Source: Aptenodytes patagonicus
Lineage: Eukaryota > Chordata > Aves > Sphenisciformes > Spheniscidae
Direction of reading: 5' to 3'
Length of the DNA stretch: 64,000 nucleotides
Assembly (NCBI RefSeq): GCF_965638725.1
Contig: NC_134950.1
Coordinates: 162,974,853 to 163,038,852, forward strand
Shown piece after piece: positions 44,721 through 54,425 of this stretch; positions within the stretch are counted from its first letter, which is position 1, and each line of letters begins with the position of its first letter. Both the position numbers and the translations under genes were made by a program. The notes below the pieces were generated by a model. The model was not told the origin of the DNA, did no database searches, and saw nothing but the letters and a program-made list of their open reading frames with translations.

Positions 44721-47692
44721 TCTCTGGCTTAATCGCACAAGTGTTTGACTCCCCGTATCTGTGCTCTCACTTCGACAGGTGCCAGCGCTCCCTGGCTGGG
44801 TGCCCTCTCCAGCATCACAGACCTGATTTGGCCACCAGCGGGCCAAACCTCCCAAGATTCACCAGCCATTTAGAATGAGGTTTCAAATAAGCAGGATAGA
44901 GGAAATTCAAACTTTTTTTCCTTTTCTGGGCCACACAAGCCTTGCCCAAGGCATTATTCATAGAAAAATTAGGCTGCTGCAAGATTCACTGGCGGGGTGC
45001 AGAATTTAAATAGAATTTTCTCTTGTCCCAGTTACAGAAAGTCAGCCTGATTCCCCCATCCCTTATGCTGGTGTAAAGCGGGAGTAATTCCAGCTACGTG
45101 GCTGGGATTTACTCCCCACCGGAGGGTCCAGTCCCAGCCCTGCGGGCGAGCGGAGAGCCAGGGCAGATGCTCTGGGAGGCATCGTGTGGTGGCTGCTCTA
45201 GGCGGCAGGTCTCAGGGTCCTCACTGTGTGAGCAGCATCTTCCTTCTGATGTGAAAACGGGCATGGCTGCAATTCAAGTTTATTTTTTCCAAGCATTTTT
45301 TGTGGTCAAGCTTTGAGCGCCAGCATGTTTGGAGGCAGGGAATGCAGAGGGTGTGTGCATGACTGCTGCAGAGTCATGACCCTGCACGGGCAATGTTTTA
45401 TGGCGTTCATCTCCCACAGCTTCTAATGTGGAGTAACCAAAGGACCCGCTTGCCTTTCCAGCCTTTCAAATCTCTCACTGTGTTAAGCTTCACAGGTCAG
45501 AGTCATTGCTTTACTACAGCAGTTTTATGCCAGGCAAATTTGGCTGACTCCAGGGAAGTGGTGCTGTCCCAAAATAAGTGATATGCTCTCGGGAACCATT
45601 TGGTTTTGGGAATGAAATTGTGGCTCCCATTCAGAGACATTTGCTTTTGCAACGGCTGAGCCCAGTGACACGAAGAGCTGAACCTTGCAAGGCGATGCGA
45701 ACCCTTCACTGCTGCTGCTCAGCCTTGGCCACTTCTGTTGCAGCACTCAAAACCAAGCATCTGCTGGTGGGAATATCTGGTGCACGCTGAGTTCAATGAG
45801 CTTCCCTTTCCCCTTAGGATTATCCTCCAAACCATGTAAAATAGCCTGGAAAAGGTACCAGCCACTACCTGCCCACCCAGGTAATTTGGTTCATCATTTA
45901 TGCACTTAGAAAATGCCAACACAAACACTTCTGTGATATTATGGGATTTTCATGACAAAGATGTTTGTTCTGGTTTCTGTTCAGCTTATCCCCCGGGGGG
46001 GCAGAGCCCAAAGCTGTTACTCGCTGCCTGTGGCTCTTCCTAGCAGCAGCTCAGACCCGGAGCCGGGCTTCCCTCCTCTTGACTTGAGATTTTCCATCAG
46101 AGCAGTTCCACTGACTTCAGAGAGCTGCTTCTCATTTCCAAACATATGCTTAGGAATATAATCAGGCTTACAAATCTCCTCTGATGGCAAAGCCGAGTGC
46201 CAGCATCCCTTAAGAAGTAATGCAAAATGCTGCTGGAGGAGGGGAGCAGCCTGTGCCCGCCACCCAAAGCTTGACAAGCCCAAAACTGAGCATGGTCCCG
46301 GCTTCCTCCTTGGAAATGAACATTTTGTGAGCAGGATTGGAAATTAATGGGTGCTTTGGCACTGCGAGACCATGATATACCAGACCAGGTGGCCTTTGCC
46401 ATTGTGGCAGCGCTGACGTTGCTCTGCTGCCTGTGGGATTCGGATGGGCGTAGGGCAGGAGGGTCTCTGCAAATAACCAAACCCAAGGGAGAAATAGTGT
46501 GGACTTCACCAGCAAACCCCAAAGCACAACTCATGGGAGGTGAGGGTTTCTCCCACCCACCTCTGAGCAGCCCGTTTCAGCCCCAGGTGCCAGCTAAGGA
46601 TGTCCCTGTGCTCAGCCTCGCACAGGAGAAAGTGGCACAACGGGTCCGAGCCAGCAGATGCGGTAATAAGCTGCTCACACCGCTCAGCATCATGGTGCTC
46701 CAGACACATGTGTCTGCTGACGGGGATCACCGCGCTCGTCAATAAAATGATTCATCTGCTACCTGGCTGCTGCTGGAGCTGGAGGAAATGTTGCTCAGAC
46801 TTTTGTCAAAGCCGCAGACACACTGGGCAGGATTCAGCCCAGTGTCTCCATGTCGGGGCCTATGTGTGAGCAAAATGCACAAGTTGAGGTTGTGGTTAGC
46901 AGAGACTGGTACCACTAGAAGGGTGTCTGGGACACCCACATAGAGATGGTAGATGTCACCAATGGCCTACAAAAGACCAAAGCTCTTTTGGACCAGCAGC
47001 TGGAGGTCGAGTGGGGCTCCATATAGGCAGCCCAGAGCCCAAGCTCATGTAGATGCCCACATCCAGACATTGGCATTTACAGGTCCCTTCATCTGCCAGT
47101 TGTCCCCCTGCCCGTGGTGGTCCCCAGAAGACCATTCTGACCATTTCTGACCACTCTGACCATTTCTCCCATCAACGCCTGGCCACTGTTCCCAGCCACC
47201 GCGGTCGTGCGCAGCTCCAGAAGAACAAGATGGTCCCATCTTGTTCAAAATTCATTTAAAAAAAAAAAAACATGGAAATGGTAAATCATCAGGGTGGACC
47301 TTAGGAGCAATGGTGGTTCTGCTCTCTGCAGAGCCTCGAGGAGAAATTCAAAGTGTCCAGGACCACTCACATGGGGGGGGGGATATTCGTTCAGCTGAGG
47401 CTCACTGGTGTGTCTGGCTGGACATCGGAGCAGGCTCTGGGTTGAGAGGGAAGTGTGGCCCTGCGGCACATGTCTGCTCCATGCGGGTGGTGATTTTGGG
47501 GGCAGGGCACACGCATGTGCAGCTGGGGCATACACGGCAGGACACAGCAGGCACCAGACAGGCAGCAGGGTGCTTGGGCGTGAGCAGGACATGGCATGGG
47601 GTGGCCGAGGAGGGCGTGGTTGGACTGGCTGGTGTCCTGGGAGGGTGGCACTGTGGTGCGCCTGGCACCGGGCAGCATTGCGTGGCCCCATC

Positions 47693-47776
47693 TGGGTGCA
47701 GCACTGCCCTGGGTGGGTGCAGCACGGCTTGGCATGGGTGCAGCACTGTCTGCAGTGGGTGCAGCACCACTCCGTG
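47693..47776. repeat. 21-bp minisatellite, four copies
   Basis: TGGGTGCAGCAC recurs at exactly 47,693, 47,714, 47,735 and 47,756. The 9-bp remainder of each unit varies. Confidence 0.9.
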
Positions 47777-48599
47777 AAGCACAGCGCTACCCAAAAGCTG
47801 TGGCCGAGCTCCCAACAGATGCCAGCATACAGAACTGCCGCTCCCCTGGCTGCACTGGCACCACGTCCTCCACCTGCACGAGGCCGAGCACATCAGCAGC
47901 ACCTCCAAAACGGCCAAGACCAGCAGCACCAGGGTCTTGGCTGGGTGACAGGGGATCCCACTGCTGCCTCTGGGCACCCCGGGGCCCCAGGCCCACCCAG
48001 CTCTACTGTACATCCCCTCCGTCCCCCTCTGCCCCTCTCCTCCGCGGAGGAAAATGGAAGTTGCCTTTTGTCTGGCAGGGGTCAGACAGAGCCGGTTTGT
48101 TCGATAAAGCTTTAACGCTTTGTGAACACGCAGAAAAGCTCAACCCGGGGCCCTTTGACAATCTCTATTGTTTTGCAGCTAAAAAAAAAAAAAAAAAAGA
48201 AAAAGAAAAAAAAAAAAGAAAGGCTGGTTCGATTTAAAACACCAAGTTCATGGCATTTCAAAGAAAAATCATACACAGCGTATGGATTTGTGTGATACGG
48301 GGAGATAAAGCAGGGAATAAAATGCCAGGCAGAAGCATTACAAACGCTGCTCTCGGGGGTGAGCCTGGTATTTTGCCATCTGATTATTTTAAGAGGTTTC
48401 TGTCTCCACAGCAAAATCTCTGGCATTAGCTTCACATCCCAACTCTCAGCATTTGGGGCAAAGTCTGGGAAAGGAAAAGGTGTGAAAAAGATGAAAGAAT
48501 AAGCGATACTTTGCCCTAATGTCTAACGTGCCCGGGAAATGGCATGTATATGTGTGTACGGTCCGCTTCATCCACACTGGGGTTCATTGTCTGCAAAAT

Positions 48600-49250
48600 T
48601 CATAAGCCACATAATGCACCAGTTGCCAAGCAAAGCTGGGATACGGGAACCCTCCCCATAGTTTATTTAAGCAATAAAATAAAAAAAAGAAGGGTCTCCT
48701 GAAAGAATCATACGAGCTGGCGAGGAGGTCAGTTGATTGAATATTTCATGTATTGAATGTGCAATTGCCAAAATAAATAACTCAGAGAGGAAGGCAGTAG
48801 TCAGGAAATTGAATGTGGTTTTTTTGTCTCCGGCGAAGTTTCCCTTGAGTGATTTCCTTTGGAAGCTGCCACTGCCCGCGGAGCACATCCCGCTCCTCCG
48901 GCTCCGGCGGCAGCCCAGGCACCGGCGACGCACTCCTCCCGGCCAGCCTCTGCCAGGAGAACAAAAATGTGTCGTTTCACTGTCCTTATAATGCACGGAG
49001 GAAATAGGATTAGGTCCAAATAGCAGCAAGGTAAGTAGGATTAATGGCTGGCTTAAATAAACTGTGCCATTCTTTACAAGGCTTCTCGATATCGTTTCCG
49101 CCTGGTTGTGCTGCGTGCAAGGCAGCGCGGTGCCGTGCCCAAGAGGTGCACGTGTAGATAAGGTTGGGAGGATTGGAAATGTATTCCGCTTTGCGGATTT
49201 TTCTCCCTTTTTTTTTTTTTTAATAAGAAATCCGACTTTTGCCGTTGTGA
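48600..49250. promoter_or_regulatory. Candidate distal regulatory element, about 42 kb upstream of EN2
   Basis: AT-rich sequence with GTTGATTGAATATTTCATG near 48,732 and TGTGCAATTGCCAAAATAAATAAC near 48,758-48,781. It joins a GC-rich segment at 48,870-48,955. It opens a 6-kb block of similar character that ends near 54.4 kb. Confidence 0.3.
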
Positions 49251-49280
49251 GATGCTGAAACCCCTGCGGGAGGGAGGGAA

Positions 49281-49384
49281 GGAGGGACGGAGGGACGGAG
49301 GGACGGAGGGATGGAGGGACGAAGGGATGGAGGGATGGAAGGATGGAGAGACGGAGGGATGAAGGGATGAAGGGATGGAGGGAT
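49281..49384. repeat. 8-bp minisatellite GGAGGGA(C/T), 13 copies
   Basis: Exactly 104 bp in 13 octamers: GGAGGGAC or GGAGGGAT with a few single-base variants (GAAGGGAT, GGAAGGAT, GGAGAGAC). It is preceded by related GGGA units from 49,267. The minus-strand His/Pro/Ser-rich frames here are repeat translations. Confidence 0.95.
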
Positions 49385-49730
49385 GCAGCCTTTGTGAACG
49401 CCTCTTGCCCCCTGGCGTCCCCTCGCTGCAAAGACAGCCGGGGCTGGGGGGGCCCAGGAGAGACCCCAGGGAGACCAGGAAGGGGACCGGGGGAGACCGG
49501 GGAGGGGCCGGGGGGCCGGGGGAGACACACGACACCGGCCGCCTCCATCTCTCATCGCCTCTTTCCCCAAAACCCAACAAACAAAACCAGCCAAACCGAC
49601 CCAAGCGACACCCCCGGGCAAAACTTGTTTCTCCCTCCCCAAAGCACCTTGTAAAAATAAAGAAGATCCTGCCCGGTTCCTCAAAGGGAGGTTGGGAGGG
49701 CAGAAAATGGAGCGGGAAAAAAAGAAAAAA
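49385..49730. other. GC-rich to A-rich spacer, no gene seen
   Basis: GGGGAGACC-type repeats near 49,440-49,530, followed by an A/C-rich segment. Open frames of 100-215 codons have no domain. Confidence 0.5.
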
Positions 49731-50340
49731 ACAATAAATTTAAAGAGTTGGTTGCTAGGAAGGGAATGCAGTGGCTTATTTGGCATTTCTATCCTCTTTT
49801 GCATAGTCTCAGTTTCAGCTGGCAGACCAGGAGGTATGTGGTTGCCTCCATTAAATCTGTTTCTCATTGCAGGCTAACAAGATTTTAAGAAAGGTTCCTA
49901 ATAACCGATGCAGGCTGGCATCGCAGCTGAGTTTTGTAATTAAACGTTACTGAGCAGCGGCAGTAGCTGGGGATAAATGTCAAGGCTTTTTTTTTTTCTT
50001 CTTTTTTTTTTTCTCCCCGCGATTTTCGGAGGAGAGGCTGGATATGTCACACGGAAATTGCAACTGCCAAAACAATCTACCAGGAGTACATCAATAAAAA
50101 TAACTTCCACAAACTTCCCCAGCGAGCCAAGGAAATGACATTTGGCGGCTCACGGTGCTGAGCATCTCCCAAATCCCCCCAAAAGCTGCAATCACCGACG
50201 GCCCCGGCAAATGCCCCGTCCCGCTGCAGCAGGACCTGGGGCGCTCGGTGCATCCTGCAGTCGTTAAATTGAATTTTACCGAGAGACGATGCTCGGTTGA
50301 CGAATTGACGGCAGGGAAAAAAGAAAGGGAAAAGGAGAAG
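49731..50340. promoter_or_regulatory. Candidate distal regulatory element, about 43 kb upstream of EN2
   Basis: Even-composition sequence with TAATTA (49,937-49,942), CCATTAAATC near 49,848 and TTTTGCATAGTC near 49,797. A T-rich interruption lies at 49,988-50,013. It resembles conserved developmental enhancer DNA by eye. Confidence 0.3.
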
Positions 50341-50636
50341 GATAAATGCGAGTGATTTCGTGTGCGGGGGAAGAAGCGGCAGGGCAGGAGCTGTGGTGAC
50401 AATGAGGATGTCCGCACAGGCATGGATGCTCGCTGCCCTGGGGTGGGTGCTCAGGTGGGGGTGCCCCGCTCCCCGGGCCGGACCCAGGGCTGCCGCCTCC
50501 TGCCCTTCCGCCCCAACCCCTTCCGTGCTCTGCCGAGCTGGGATCAAATCCTATCCAGCTAACTTGGCTGCCGCTTCACTTTCCTTCTCTCTTTCGTCTT
50601 TCTTGCGTGCTTTTCTTTTGGATGTGTCTTTTTCTG

Positions 50637-51154
50637 TTTCTTCCTTTCCTTTCCTTTCCTTTCCTTTCCTTTCCTTTCCTTTCCTTTCCTTTCCTTTCCT
50701 TTCCTTTCCTTTCCTTTCCTTTCCTTTCCTTTCCTTTCCTTTCCTTTCCTTTCCTTTCCTTTCCTTTCCTTTCCTTTCCTTTCCTTTCCTTTCCTTTCCT
50801 TTCCTTTCCTTTCCTTTCCTTTCCTTTCCTTTCCTTTCCTCCCCTCCTTCCTCCTTCCCTCCCTCCCTTCCTTCCTTCCTTCCTTCCTTCCTTCCTTCCT
50901 TCCTTCCTTCCTTCCTTCCTTCCTTCCTTCCTTCCTTCCTTCCTTCCTTCCTTCCTTCCTTCCTTCCCCTCTCTTTCTCTCTCTTTCTTCCTCTCTTTCT
51001 CGATTTTCTCCAGCTCCCTTCCCTTCCCTTCCCTTCCCTTCCCTTCCCTTCCCTTCCCTTCCCTTCCCTTCCCTTCCCTTCCCTTCCCTTCCCTTCCCTT
51101 CCCTTCCCTTCCCTTCCCTTCCCTTCCCTTCCCTTCCCCTTCCCCTTCCCCTCC
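50637..51154. repeat. Third polypyrimidine satellite
   Basis: The plus strand is C/T only from 50,637 to 51,001 and again from 51,014 to 51,154. Subarrays are (CCTTT)n 50,641-50,840, (CTTC)n 50,868-50,967 and (CCCTT)n 51,016-51,138. These units also make up the arrays at 11.3-12.3 and 14.4-15.0 kb. Apparent frames of 200-368 codons are artefacts. Confidence 0.97.
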
Positions 51155-51179
51155 AAAGCTCCGTCCCCATTCCCCCTTG

Positions 51180-51640
51180 CTCAGCCCCGCTCAAGTTCAG
51201 CGCCGCCCCCGCGCCCCTGCGCAGCGCTCCGCGGGCCTGCGCGGCGGCCTCGGTCCCTCCGTACCCCCGCGCACCTCCGCCGGCTCCCAGCCGCAGCCGG
51301 GCGCCGGGGGCGGCGGAGCACCGCGGCCCTCTGCGCGGGCGCGGAGCCCCGGCCCCGGGGCAGCGGGCGACTGCCGCCGGTGCGCGCCCGCGGAACCAGC
51401 GCGGCGGCTGGCCGGGAGCGGCACCGCCTCCCCGGGCCCGCTCCGCCGCCCCTCCCCGGCCCTTAAACCGTGGGAAACGCAGGATTTTCCGCCCCCCTCC
51501 GCGCCGGCGGGCGCAGCGGCGGGCGCCGCGGTGATGCCGGGGACTCGCCGCCCTCCGACAAAGTTACCCGCGGCCCGGCTGCGCGCAGCGCGTCCCCTCC
51601 GCGCCTCGGTGAGGAATCGATCCAAACTCGTATTAGTTTA
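51180..51640. promoter_or_regulatory. Orphan CpG island, about 44 kb upstream of EN2
   Basis: About 460 bp of dense CpG with GCGC and GGGGCGG-type words, directly beside the polypyrimidine satellite and the candidate enhancer block. No exon or splice pattern is recognisable. It could be the promoter of an unannotated non-coding transcript or a CpG-rich enhancer. Confidence 0.45.
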
Positions 51641-52235
51641 TTTTAAACCGCATTAAAACCATTTCCCTCGGCTGGGCGAGAGCCTGGGTTTAATTCATTG
51701 AATATGCATGCGAAAAGTTTAGCGGCGGTAGCAGCCAGGGGTTCAAAATTGCGAAGTTAAATATTTGTTTTTAATTTTCTGGCTCAAAAAATTTAACTAA
51801 CAGGCAGGATTCCCGCCGCTCTAATGTGCTTGCATAAATGGCTTTGTTATTACTACTTTCCTGCTAAAACAACATTTGCTTCTCGTCCTGACACATCGTG
51901 TTTGAAATCCGGGCAGGCGGGCGAAATCTGCCATCTAATATGTAAAACCTGAAATGAGCCTGCCCGGCTGCGGGGCTGCCTCGGCGCAGCGCCCTACCCG
52001 CGCACTGCGCAAAATTAACAAAACGTGGCACTCCTATTAGTTTTTAATTAGATTTTCTGATTATAGACATGTTTAAAGGACAAGATTGCGTGTTTATGGA
52101 GGGAGATTTCCTCAAGAGTCTATTTGATTAAACGTATTTACAATAACTCCGGTGTTTAAACATTGTCACATTTAGGGGACGGTTTAATGAAAGTATAATT
52201 TTAAGACGGGAAAAAGTTGCAGAGAACGGCACGCT
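51641..52235. promoter_or_regulatory. Strong candidate distal enhancer
   Basis: AT-rich, repeat-free sequence of nearly 600 bp. It contains AATATGCATG (51,700 area), GCATAAATGG near 51,833, TAATTA (52,045-52,050), TGTTTAT (52,091-52,097), TTTGATTAAACG near 52,123 and GTTTAAACATTGT near 52,155. The sharp contrast with the adjoining CpG island is what one sees at conserved enhancers of developmental genes. Conservation is not computed. Confidence 0.42.
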
Positions 52236-52251
52236 CCAGCCTGCCCCGGGC

Positions 52252-52304
52252 TTATTTTATTTTATTTTATTTTATTTTATTTTATTTTATTTTATTTTAT
52301 TTTA
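52252..52304. repeat. (TTTTA)n pentanucleotide microsatellite
   Basis: About 10.6 perfect TTTTA units. Confidence 0.97.
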
Positions 52305-52379
52305 CCTTCTTTTATTTCAGTCAGACATGAGAACCAACAAACCACAGAACCCGGGGCCGCTGGCCCTACAGTCAGACAA

Positions 52380-53040
52380 AAGGGTCTTTGTCACCAGATC
52401 CCCGCGGACAGGAGCCCTCAGGCCCCGCGGAGCCACAGCGCGGAGCAGGGGCTGAAGGTGCGCACCCGCGCTCCGCGTCCTCGGCCACACCGCGGCCGCC
52501 TCCGCGGCCACGGCTCCTCCGCGGGCGGGTGGGGGCCGCTGTCTGCCCCCAGGCTGGGAGTGCTGCTCCCCCGGGGGGGCACAAAGCCCTTTTCTCCGCA
52601 GCGCTGCTGGAGGATTTATTTTTCTTTTTATTTCTATTTTTATTATTTTTTGCGGCGCCGCTTTTCGTTAGGGTCCGTCCCCACCCCACCCCCCGCCGGG
52701 GTTTCTTTCGCTCTTCCCCTTGCAGCGCTCCGCCCGCCGCCGCGGGAAGACCGCGCCCGGCCGCGCAGCCTGCGCCCCCCGCCCAGCGCGCTGCCCCCCC
52801 TCCCCGCAAAGGGCCGGCGGTGGGGTGCGGTGGGGTGCGATGCGGGGGGAGCGGGGCTCACCGCCCGCCCCGTCGGCGCGGAGCCGGGCAGCGGGGGCCC
52901 GGGGGGGGCGGCACGGCTCTGCCCTGGGGTACACACGCTCTTCCTCCTCCTCCTCCTCCCCCGCAGCCCTCGACGGTGCCCGGCTGGGGCAGGTCACCCC
53001 GATTCCTGCTCCCTGGCACCCCGGCTCCGACATCCCCACC
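52380..53040. promoter_or_regulatory. Second orphan CpG island
   Basis: CpG-dense sequence with a T-rich gap at 52,615-52,655 and a (CTC)n run at 52,942-52,961. Open frames up to 257 codons are Pro/Arg-rich and have no domain. It lies 0.8 kb from the first orphan island; the two may be one split regulatory unit. Confidence 0.4.
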
Positions 53041-53089
53041 ATTTTCTTTTTTAATTTTCCCCCTAGATGTGTCATTTCACCATGGAGAA

Positions 53090-53320
53090 GACTTTTCTTT
53101 TTTTTTTGGACGAGGAAGGCTCCATCCGAAAACACATTTCCCTTTTTGTCTTGCCTATTAGATATAATTTAACATAAAACGCCTGTTATAATTACTGATT
53201 ATACAAGGGGTCCCTTGTTTTCGCAAGCTACTAACAGGATTATCTAACAAGTGCTAGATTTCAAATTAACCATAAACATGACATCGGGATTCATTTCGCT
53301 GCACTAGAAAGGAGGGAAGG
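53090..53320. promoter_or_regulatory. Candidate distal enhancer
   Basis: AT-rich sequence with TATAATTACTGATTATAC around TAATTA at 53,189-53,194, AAATTAACCATAAACATGAC near 53,263 and ATTAGATATAATTTAAC near 53,157. It is repeat-free and follows the second CpG island. Confidence 0.38.
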
Positions 53321-53429
53321 AGGTGATTTGGGGATGAGGGGACGGCGTGGTCCCGGGAGCCCTGTGCCCAACATTGCTTCCCCCCTGCCGGAGCCGGGCA
53401 CACCGGGCAGAAGCATCGCCCCTGCAGAG

Positions 53430-53770
53430 GCTATGAAGGCATTATTATAATTACAAAATTATATATAAAAATTGAAAAATAGATATGAAACGATTCTAAA
53501 GTGCTGTCTCGGGGGGATTCGGAATGGCCTGATCCATCCTGGGGCAGAGCAGCCACTCAGCCTCCTGCCTGCCACCTTTGCCCGGCCACGGAAAATGGAG
53601 GGCTATAAAAAAATCTATTAGAGATGAGTTAATTAATGGTAATTGGAAAAGGGACCTCCCCTACGTAAAATCGTCTTTTCTCCATAGAAGGGCATTTAAA
53701 AATAATCTGAGAAAAAAAATCCACAACACCATAATGCAGCTTTTGAGTAAAAGACTGTTTTTATTGCAGA
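53430..53770. promoter_or_regulatory. Candidate distal enhancer
   Basis: Two AT-rich patches: 53,436-53,500 (TTATTATAATTACAAAATTA) and 53,605-53,760, with TTAATTAA at 53,629-53,636 followed by TGGTAATTGG. A 97-codon plus-strand frame through it has no domain and is rejected as a gene. Confidence 0.32.
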
Positions 53771-54099
53771 GGGGAGCAGGGAGGAGGAAAGTCCCCCTAG
53801 CCCCAGCCCCGGCCTCGCTCCTGCCAAATCCCGGTGCCGGGAGCGGCTCTCCTCTCATGTTGCCTGGGTGAAGCCTCGTGGTCTGCGATGAAACCTGCCT
53901 GCCCGGCCACCCCTGGTTGCAGCCCCGGTTTTCCTTCTGCGTGGAAAACAGCTTTATCTGGGGAGGGGGACCTGGAGGGGCTGAGCCCTGAGCGCAGGCT
54001 CCCGGGGATGCTGCGGCAGGGCTGAGGTCCCTGCCCTCCCTGCCAGCGGTGCCGGTCTTCCCCTCCTTCCCATCCTTCCACCAGAGCTTCAACTCTTTA

Positions 54100-54425
54100 G
54101 GCCTGGTGGAAAGTAAATCCTTTTAATGAGTCAAATAATTTTGGACACGAGAAATTTCCCCCCTCTCCTTTGTAATTAGAGCTGGCCGTGTGTCTAAAAT
54201 GATCTGCTTTCCAGAGGGAAACAATAATTGAATTGTTGGGTGTCTCCCGAGCTTTGCAGGGCTCCGGGAAGGCTGTGAGGGAAGCTGAGCCGATCTCTTG
54301 TTAGCGTCTGCAATAAGAGCGAGACACCCTAGAATTCAATTACGCGGCTCCTCCAGGAACCATTATAATTATAACGTCAAGTTGTTTTTTAAAATTTCAT
54401 AATTACGTTTTAGGATCCTTGCGTG
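54100..54425. promoter_or_regulatory. Strong candidate distal enhancer
   Basis: Contains TGAGTCA (54,127-54,133, AP-1/MAF), TAATTA (54,173-54,178), AACAATAATTGAATTGTTGGG near 54,220, GAATTCAATTACG near 54,332, ATTATAATTATAACG (54,362 area) and CATAATTACG near 54,398. Six homeodomain-type cores in 325 bp make it the densest such cluster in the window. Confidence 0.4.

Larger units (their letters stand above)
33780..48599. other. Long non-coding stretch, no gene seen
   Basis: No exon or RNA gene is recognisable. It holds small tandem repeats (34,859-34,912; 40,841-40,956; 43,140-43,197; 47,693-47,776), an A18 tract at 48,181-48,198 and AT-rich segments such as 39,840-40,130 and 41,000-42,200 that may be conserved. 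Open frames up to 235 codons (47,400-48,240 area) are Gly/His/Cys-rich translations of imperfect repeats. Confidence 0.6.

Noticed and set aside
47402..48237. Frames of 203-235 codons near 47.4-48.2 kb
   Set aside because: Repetitive Cys/His/Gly/Trp translations over imperfect tandem repeats. Overlapping frames are equally long on both strands.
49220..49867. 215- and 293-codon minus-strand frames near 48.7-49.9 kb
   Set aside because: They run through the 8-bp minisatellite (Pro/Ser/His repeats) and lack any domain.
50360..51656. Open frames of 368 and 349 codons (+) and about 200 codons (-)
   Set aside because: Same artefact over the third polypyrimidine array.
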